NCBI GenBank assembly: GCA_013399695.1
Contig: VXAU01002071.1
Location: forward strand, 1,248,362 to 1,312,361
Length of the DNA stretch: 64,000 nucleotides
Direction: 5' to 3'
Source: Formicarius rufipectus
Taxonomy: Eukaryota > Chordata > Aves > Passeriformes > Formicariidae
Shown: piece by piece, positions 59,001-64,000 of the stretch
Layout of the letters: the number at the start of each line of letters is the position of its first letter
Position numbering within the stretch: the first letter of the stretch is position 1
The notes under the pieces: model-generated
What the model saw: only the letters and a program-made list of their open reading frames with translations
Databases searched by the model: none
Told to the model about the DNA's origin: nothing
Position numbers and translations under genes: made by a program

Positions 59001-60281
59001 TGAGCCCTGGGGAGCTGGGACTGGCTGGCAGGGCCCCTCCTGCAGCTCCAGCTTTGGAAGGAATGCAGTGGAAAGGGCACATGAGAAAGCTGAAGCCCTC
59101 TAAAGTCATGGGGAAGCTGGAGCTGGCTGACAGGAGTCCCTGCTGCAGCTCCAGCTTTGGAAGGAATGCAGTGGAAAGGGCACATGAGAAAGCTGAAGCC
59201 CTCTCAAGTCAGTGCATGGCATTGAGATGACTGAGGCACAATATTGATTTGTCAGAGCCGGCAGCCCCAGAAAGAGTTATTGGCTGGGTAAAAAACATGC
59301 CTTAGTCCTGGCTCCGCTGCATAATTGCTCCATGTGCTCCATAATCTGTTTACAAAGGGCTCATGCCCATGGCACATGCTGCACCACGGCAAGGGTGCCA
59401 CCACCCCACCTCCCTGGCATCACCCTCAACTCCTCCTGGGCCCAGAGGCTTCAAAAAGATGCAGTGATTCCAAGCAACACGGGAGAAAGGCACCCTACAG
59501 CTGTGCCAGGGTCCCTGCTTCAGAGCCCTTCCGAGCCTGACCTTGGCCTCTTATGGAATCCCAGGATGGTTTGGGTTGGAAGGGACCTTAAAGCTCATCC
59601 CATCCCACCCCTGCCATGGGCAGGGACACCTTCCACTAGCCCAGGGTGCTCCAAGCCCTGTCCAACCTGGCCTGGGACACTTCCAGGAATGAGCAACCCA
59701 TGCCATTGGCCTCCCCACCCTCCCAGGGAAAATTTTTTTACTAATACCTAATCTAAATGTCCTCTCCTTCAGCTTAAAGCCATTTCCCCTTGTCTCGTCT
59801 TGGAATAGGCTGCCAGACCTCTTACAGGTGCCATTTTTAACACATATGTTGAGACGGAGATGAATGAGCTCTTTGTCCCAGCATCTCCTGGCTGTTCTGA
59901 ACAGGGTGGGTCTAAGCCACCCATCCTCAAGACAGCAGGGTTGGGTTGCCCCAGGTGGGATTTTTTTTTTTGGCAGAATTCAAACTTTTGACCACACTAT
60001 CAACTTTCTTTTTTTTCTTTTTGAGAGCACAAACCATGTCTTAATGGTGCAAGACCATGCACTTAATAAATCTAATTATTGATGCACATGCTACCAGGAC
60101 TCACAGGGGGAAGAAGGGCAGCAATTACCTGTTGTGGCTGGTGTGGGCTTGGCACTGCTGGTGGCTCCGGTGGCTCCGGTGGCTCCAGTGGTCACTGTGG
60201 TTGCCCCACTCCTGTCACCTTTGTCTCCCATATCCATGGTTGTCACTGTGGGGGTCTCTGTGGAGCTCCCAGAAGCATTAC
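52868..60281 (-). CDS. CD34: CD34 sialomucin, exons 2-8 (5' exon outside the window)
   Basis: CD34 is a type I membrane sialomucin of haematopoietic progenitors and vascular endothelium. In transcript order the exons are 60129-60281, 58756-59051, 58563-58652, 56003-56150, 55584-55624, 54599-54763 and 52868-53059. Phases agree throughout and about 361 codons are covered. The order is a Thr/Ser/Pro-rich mucin domain (two exons), a cysteine-containing globular domain, a juxtamembrane stalk, a transmembrane segment and a cytoplasmic tail. Strong matches to mammalian CD34 are SQKTLIALVTSG, RRSWSPAGERL, EDPYYT and AQENGTGQA-type with NGHSARQH. The mucin part is shorter than in mammals and unalignable, as usual for mucins. 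Exon 1 with the signal peptide is not recognisable up to 64000; intron 1 must exceed 3.7 kb, as in mammals where it is large. Confidence 0.93.
53060..54598 (-). other. CD34: CD34 intron 7
   Basis: Contains a T-run at 53233-53249 and no recognised repeat or exon. ORFs at 53577-54053 and nearby have no support. Confidence 0.6.
54599..54763 (-). CDS. CD34: CD34 exon 7: stalk and transmembrane segment
   Basis: 165 nt, phase 0 at both ends. The acceptor is a T-run ending CCAG. It encodes FGINSLKRDSVRNHQDF, then SQKTLIALVTSGLLLAFLGL and AGYFLMRRRSWSPAGERL. The membrane segment is almost identical to mammalian CD34. The donor is CTG|GTTAGT, weaker than usual. Confidence 0.95.
55306..55460 (-). mobile_element. 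CR1 3' end fragment in CD34 intron 6
   Basis: GGTTTGGGTTGCAAGGCACC, CCTTGCCACGGGCAAGGACA and CCAACCTGGCCTTGAACACC. It is antisense to the plus strand and in the same sense as CD34. Confidence 0.85.
55584..55624 (-). CDS. CD34: CD34 exon 6: short stalk exon (41 nt)
   Basis: The acceptor is CAACCCTGCAG and the donor CAG|GTAAAT. It encodes [D]PAPEMLKESHWEQ and links the globular domain to the stalk. It enters in phase 1 and leaves in phase 0, as the neighbours require. Sequence similarity to mammals is low. Confidence 0.75.
55925..55990 (+). mobile_element. Short CR1 3' end fragment in CD34 intron 5
   Basis: GGAATGACATGATCTTTAAG, GTCCCTTCCAACCCAAAGCA, TTCCAGGATTCTATGG. It ends only a few bases from the donor of CD34 exon 5 (56001-56002). 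Confidence 0.8.
56003..56150 (-). CDS. CD34: CD34 exon 5: globular domain, second half
   Basis: The acceptor is AAATCTTGCAG and the donor AGAG|GTCAGT. It encodes KHFLERKGSDLWRAVC, a variable linker, then CQIKLAKSEVDQHC and MLLILSGDR. KHFLERKGSDLWRAVC has the same length as the mammalian segment between the same two cysteines, and the next Cys-to-Cys spacing (14 residues, with AKSEV matching AQSEV) is also kept. A nearer acceptor at 56138-56139 would break the frame. Confidence 0.88.
56151..58562 (-). other. CD34: CD34 intron 4
   Basis: 2.4 kb. It contains the 34-bp tandem repeat listed separately. I looked for an extra coding exon here and found none needed. Confidence 0.6.
58231..58380. repeat. 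34-bp minisatellite in CD34 intron 4
   Basis: Units start at 58231, 58265, 58299 and 58333 with a partial fifth at 58367. Each begins GACCATCCCTTTGGGATCC and ends CACTGCTGT. Copies are identical as far as I can see, which suggests recent expansion. Confidence 0.95.
58563..58652 (-). CDS. CD34: CD34 exon 4: globular domain, first half
   Basis: 90 nt, phase 0 both ends. The acceptor is CCCTTCCAG and the donor TGC|GTGAGT. It encodes PSPLPITCHNVKEVSDTGAI then CLKLNESTTC. The three cysteines match the mammalian IKCSGIREV, GICLEQNKT and SSC positions. NES is an N-glycosylation sequon. Confidence 0.92.
58756..59051 (-). CDS. CD34: CD34 exon 3: mucin domain
   Basis: The acceptor is TTCCTTCCAAAG and the donor GAAG|GTGAGG. 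It encodes about 98 residues rich in Ser, Thr and Pro (for example SGQHTSSHTSSQTSQAPT and TTPVTQPSETTEASGS), a heavily O-glycosylated stretch. It ends in phase 0 and joins exon 4 cleanly. Its 5' end lies within a tandem duplication. Confidence 0.85.
59009..59217. repeat. CD34: 103-bp tandem duplication covering the exon 3 acceptor
   Basis: The block CAGCTCCAGCTTTGGAAGGA and its surroundings occurs twice, 103 bp apart (acceptors at 59052-59053 and 59155-59156). The outer copy carries a second acceptor plus 43 bases like the start of exon 3. Since 103 is not a multiple of three, using the outer acceptor would shift the frame. Confidence 0.85.
59556..59830 (-). mobile_element. CR1 LINE fragment in CD34 intron 2
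   Basis: Begins AATCCCAGGATGGTTTGGGT, continues CCCCTGCCATGGGCAGGGAC and CCAACCTGGCCTGGGACACT, and reaches the inner CR1 region CCATTTCCCCTTGTCTCGTC. Confidence 0.88.
60129..60281 (-). CDS. CD34: CD34 exon 2: mucin domain
   Basis: The acceptor is TTTGCCCCCAG and the donor ACAG|GTAATT. It encodes GNASGSSTETPTVTTMDMG, then GATTVTTGATGATGATSSAK and PTPATT. It is Thr/Ser/Pro-rich with a threefold GAT repeat and an N-glycosylation sequon (NAS). Phase 1 to phase 1, so exon 1 must end in phase 1. Confidence 0.85.
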
Positions 60282-61416
60282 CTGGGGGCAAAGGAAGGTG
60301 TTAAGGGCTGCTGAACCCCCAGCCCAGCCCTGGGCCCCAGCACGGGTTAGTGCTCTCACAAATTCATTTTAATGCCTCCACATGGCTGGGTGACTTGGAA
60401 CACATGTGGGAGAAGCTTAGAGATGAGAAGTTTCATCTGGGTGAGCACCAGACTTGGGCACAGCCCTTGCAGGGGCTCTGGGACTCTCAGGAGGAGAACA
60501 GGCTTGTTTCCACACTCATCCCACCCCATCCTCAGCTCGCTGAAGGATGCACAAAGCCCTGCACAGAGCTGCATTTCATAGTAGTTTGGGTTTATAATCC
60601 TTGGAGGAAAGACTCAAGCCTTGGAAGAGATCACTTGTGTGCCTCAGGATAGATAAGTTGGATTTGCAGTTGCAGGCACAATCTCAAAGTAAATAGAAAC
60701 ATTCCCACTGGCTTGGGATCAGCCCTGACTCATGAGCGAAAACATCTCTGGAGGTAAAGCACAATGTTTGGAGAATGGCTTGCTGTTCTAACCTAAAGTT
60801 TATATATTACTTCCTGCTGTTACAGAGATGACACTTCCAGCTTTTCCTTCTGAAACGAACTATATGAGTCAGTAAAAATGCATTTCTTTCCATTCCTTAA
60901 CCTTCTCTATTCTTAAGATCTATTCCCAGTTTTAACAAACAGCTTCAGTCTCTACCCGAGGGCTCTTGGTGTTTAAGATTCTTATCCAGGCACTAAAAAG
61001 AAAATCATACAAAATGTGTTATTTCATTTGTATTTCTGCCCAGGGGAGCCTGAGCTCCAACAAAGTTACTTCATCCTCCCCAACCACCCTGTGAGATGAA
61101 GCAGCACTGGCAGGTCCTGATCAGCTGCCAGTGCTGGTATCGGGGCAGTGCCAGGTAAACAGCCCTGATGGTTGTGAGCTGCAGGATCCTGCACTGAGCG
61201 TTGTCCTGGTGGGAATTCTCCTATGTCAGGATGTCAAGGCTTTGCTGGCTCAGGCCCAGAGAGCCTGGATGGTTTGTGAAGAGCATAGACTGAGATCACC
61301 AAGGTTCGTTTTGGCAGTGGGTGACAGTGGGCAGAGCTGCTGTCCCTGTGCTGGGAGGTTGTACTGGCAGGTGCTGAGGGGGAAATGTGTGTCCATGGGG
61401 CTGCCTGCACTGGTGC

Positions 61417-61625
61417 ATCCTATCCTATCCCATCCCATGCCATCCCTTTCCATTCCACCTCCTCAGATCCCATCCCATCCATCTCATCTATCCCATCCCA
61501 TCCCATCCCATCCCATCCCATGTATCCCATCCCATGTATTCCATCCCGTGTATCCCATCACATTCCATGTATCCCACCCCATGTATCCCATGTATCCCAT
61601 CCCAAGTATCCCACGAATCCCACCC
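61417..61625. repeat. CATCC / TATCCCATCC pentanucleotide array
   Basis: Roughly 200 bp of CATCC, TATCCCATCC and TGTATCCCATCC units with point changes. It gives ORFs of up to 193 residues (HPIPSHP-like) that are translated repeat. Confidence 0.9.
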
Positions 61626-62899
61626 CAGGCTGCAGCTGCTCAGGGGTCCTGCCGAGGGCTCAGCACAGGTGTCTGGAGCTGGAATTTCAGCTCTGGCACA
61701 GCTTTTATCTGAGGGAGAAGTCTCTTCTCTCCGAGACAATTCAGTTCCAGCTGGTTTAAGTCACCAAGTTTTCCTGATGACTTCCAGCAAATGAAAAGCA
61801 GGAGGCAATGACTGCGTGCCCAGAAGAAGGAGCAGCACAAAGTGAAATCCAGGCTTTACTCACAGCTCGGGCTTTTCACAGCCATGAGCAGGAAACTTCA
61901 CATCACCACAACAATGGAGCGCCTGGACCTGACCTCCCCCAGTGCCACAGCCACCCAAGCACCTTTGAACTATTCCAGATGTTTGGAAAGCACCAGAGGT
62001 GTTTCCAATCAAAGTCTTTTCACCACTGGATGTTGGAATTGAAACCTGGATATTGCTCAGGGTAATTGGGGAGAGGAGCTGTCACACAGTATTTCTTTTT
62101 CTTGCCTTTATTGTAGCATATGCAGGTTCGTTTACAGAAAACATAGCTGAGGGGTTTTTTTGAAATCTGAGGACTCAGGAGATAAATAATGATCCAGATG
62201 TGGGCTGGATAATCCACATGGTGCTCTGTTAAAGTGGGTCATTTACTGCACCATACATTTTTAATTGTCAATTTGTTAGTATTAAGGGTTTGAGAGTTTT
62301 AGCCAAGTTATTTATTGACATGGGAGAAATCTTCAGCTGGCAGTGCAAGTGCAGGAAGAAAAGCATGCAGATATGGGAAAGAAAGCTGCTCTTCACAGCA
62401 TCTGTTGTATTTACCCACCTAGATTTAAAAGGTAAATACCTCAGATTTTGAAAGGTATTTTAATAATGGAGCTGACAAAGGATCTCAGCTCAAACTGAGT
62501 TAAAAAAAAAAAGTGACAATGGAAATTTAAAATAGTTTACTTGGTCCAACATTCACCCCTGAGCACTAAACCAGGGCCACAAAGAGGCTCTGCAGTGGCA
62601 AAGGCTTAGGGAACAGCAGCAAAGTTTCCATCATTTGAGCCCAGCAAAGCAAACCTGGGGGATCCCCAGGCAGAACCTGCCCCTCCTGTGCCGACACCTC
62701 TGCTACCTGGTGAAGCTTTTGGTAGCTGGGCACATCCTGCCCTGCTCTGGCACACAAACCCTGGGCCAGCAGAGCGTCTCCAACTCTCTGTTTACTTTTT
62801 TCCAAGCTCCAGGAGCTCCAAGGGCAAAGGGCTGCCCCTGCCACGGCACCGTGGCACTGCTGGTTCCAGTGGGTGCACAGGAGGGTAAGGAATTGTGGG

Positions 62900-63235
62900 A
62901 TCCAGAACAGAAGGGCATGGAGCCATGGGATGCAGATGGTATGGAAGAAGGGTATGGAATTGGGGGATGTAGAAGAGGGTATGAGATCATGGAATATAGA
63001 AGAGGAGGGTGTGGAAACATGGGATATAGAAGAGGAGGGTATGGAACTGTAGGATGTGGAAGAGGAGGGTATGGAATGGTGGGATAGAGCAGAGGAGGGT
63101 ATGGAATGGTGGGATAGAGCAGAGGAGGGTATGGAATGGTGGGATAGAGCAGAGGAGGGTATGGAATGGTGGGATAGAGCAGAGGAGGGTATGGAATGGT
63201 GGGATAGAGCAGAGGAGAGTATGGAACAGTGGGAC
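62900..63235. repeat. 30-bp minisatellite in CD34 intron 1
   Basis: Five regularly spaced units begin at 63081, 63111, 63141, 63171 and 63201 (each starts GGGATAGAGCAGAGGAGGG and the first four end ATGGAATGGT; the fifth has decayed). A diverged series of the same unit extends left to about 62900. It yields ORFs of 194-245 residues in several frames that are not genes. Confidence 0.93.
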
Positions 63236-64000
63236 ACGGAGCTCTGGAGCTGGAGCCAGCCCAGGCTTCCCGCAGCAGCTCCTCCAAGGACTCCAGCCGG
63301 CATTACTCATGCCTTTCCAGTTTTACAGCTCTCAGCCATGTGGCAGGAATTCAAGCGGGTGGAGCCCTTTTCCCTCTGGAAATATCTGATAAAAACCCCT
63401 TCCTCCCCCTTTTCCTTCTCACAGACAGGATATGGGTGTGGGGCTGTGGTGGTGTGGGGGGCTGTGGGAGCCCCCCGAGCTGCCACACCAAACCCCAGCT
63501 GCTGGACCAAGGGTTTCCTTGGCCTTGGGGCCTCTCCAGCAGTTTGGGAGCCCAGCACCTTCCCCGGGAATGAGATTCCTCCTGGCTTGAGCAGTTACAA
63601 TGTGCAGCCTCTAAAGGATGTTAAACTCGAGCAGCTGGAAGTTTTAAGGCTCCGTTTTCCTTTCCTGATGTTTCAAACTTCATTGCAAAGGGAATGAAGG
63701 AAAGAAAGAATGCTTGAAAAGGACAAGGAAAGAGGTTTTTCTAAAAAAGATGTAAAATTGAAAAAGTTTTAATTAAAAAGAAAAGTGTTCTCATTAGGAG
63801 CAAATATAATCTACACTCTCCAAGTTCCTTATGAGACATGCAGAGGACAGATCTCCACGTGGTTTATCAATACCGAATTTTCCAACACAAACTGCTCCCA
63901 CCACCGTGCCAGGAGCTCGGCAGGTTTCCCCAACAGGCCTGGAGCAGCAGCCCTCTCTGTGGCCCAGGGATGGGTGCAAAGCTCTCCACACTCATTGGAA

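Larger units (their letters stand above)
60282..64000 (-). other. CD34: CD34 intron 1 (partial)
   Basis: No signal-peptide exon was found on the minus strand. It holds the CATCC array and the 30-bp minisatellite. 63730-63800 is A-rich. The true start of CD34 should lie to the right of the window. Confidence 0.55.

Noticed and set aside
61131..61794. ORFs of 124-193 residues with HPIPSHP-like repeats
   Set aside because: Translation of the CATCC array; no splice or homology support.
61640..61840. Hydrophobic minus-strand ORF start considered as the CD34 signal peptide
   Set aside because: No donor in the required phase 1 and no CpG-rich promoter nearby.
62566..63697. ORFs of 194-245 residues on both strands
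   Set aside because: They follow the 30-bp minisatellite, which is open in most frames because 30 is a multiple of three.

Overview
This is nuclear DNA from a bird. It contains many truncated 3' ends of CR1 retroposons, whose tails run into ATTCTATGATTCT-type repeats. Genes are multi-exon with short introns. The gene order matches the tip of the mammalian RCA (regulators of complement activation) cluster: RCA gene, CD46-like gene, miR-29c/miR-29b-2, then CD34 in the opposite orientation. A songbird is plausible, but the sequence alone does not settle the species.

Layout. (1) 175-1880 (+): the last exons of an upstream CD46-like membrane protein, with a stalk end, a transmembrane segment and two alternative cytoplasmic tails; its CCP (complement control protein) exons lie off the left edge. 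(2) 2412-3050: a minisatellite just upstream of a CpG-rich promoter (3110-3228) with a perfect palindromic NRF1-type site. (3) 3229 to about 15060 (+): a complete CD46-like gene with 12 coding exons. It encodes a signal peptide, five good CCP modules, a serine/threonine/proline repeat fused in one exon to a degenerate sixth CCP, a transmembrane segment split over two exons, and two alternative tails that resemble mammalian CD46 CYT-1 and CYT-2. (4) 16745-16834 and 17655-17734 (-): the mir-29c and mir-29b-2 hairpins. (5) 17.7-52 kb: mostly non-coding, with two candidate promoter blocks (about 27.4-28.7 kb and 44.9-45.26 kb) that could drive the miR-29 host transcript, several CR1 fragments, a 1,224-bp near-perfect tandem duplication next to a 216-base assembly gap, and AT-rich trinucleotide tracts. 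(6) 52868-60281 (-): coding exons 2-8 of CD34; exon 1 (signal peptide) is not in the window and probably lies to the right. The CD34 introns carry a 34-bp tandem repeat, a 103-bp duplication that copies a splice acceptor, a CATCC array and a 30-bp minisatellite.

How the parts work together. The two RCA genes encode cell-surface proteins expected to bind C3b/C4b and protect host cells. The miRNAs are post-transcriptional regulators (the miR-29 family targets collagen and other matrix transcripts). CD34 is a sialomucin of blood-progenitor and endothelial surfaces. No joint pathway is implied; the shared feature is conserved synteny. The points most worth checking are the conserved tail-switching exon arrangement in both RCA genes, the CCP module that has lost the C1-C3 disulphide pair next to a 24-bp coding repeat, an in-frame cryptic splice donor that would remove both, and the likely false duplication at 42-44.5 kb. 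All exon boundaries were read by eye from splice signals, phase and homology.
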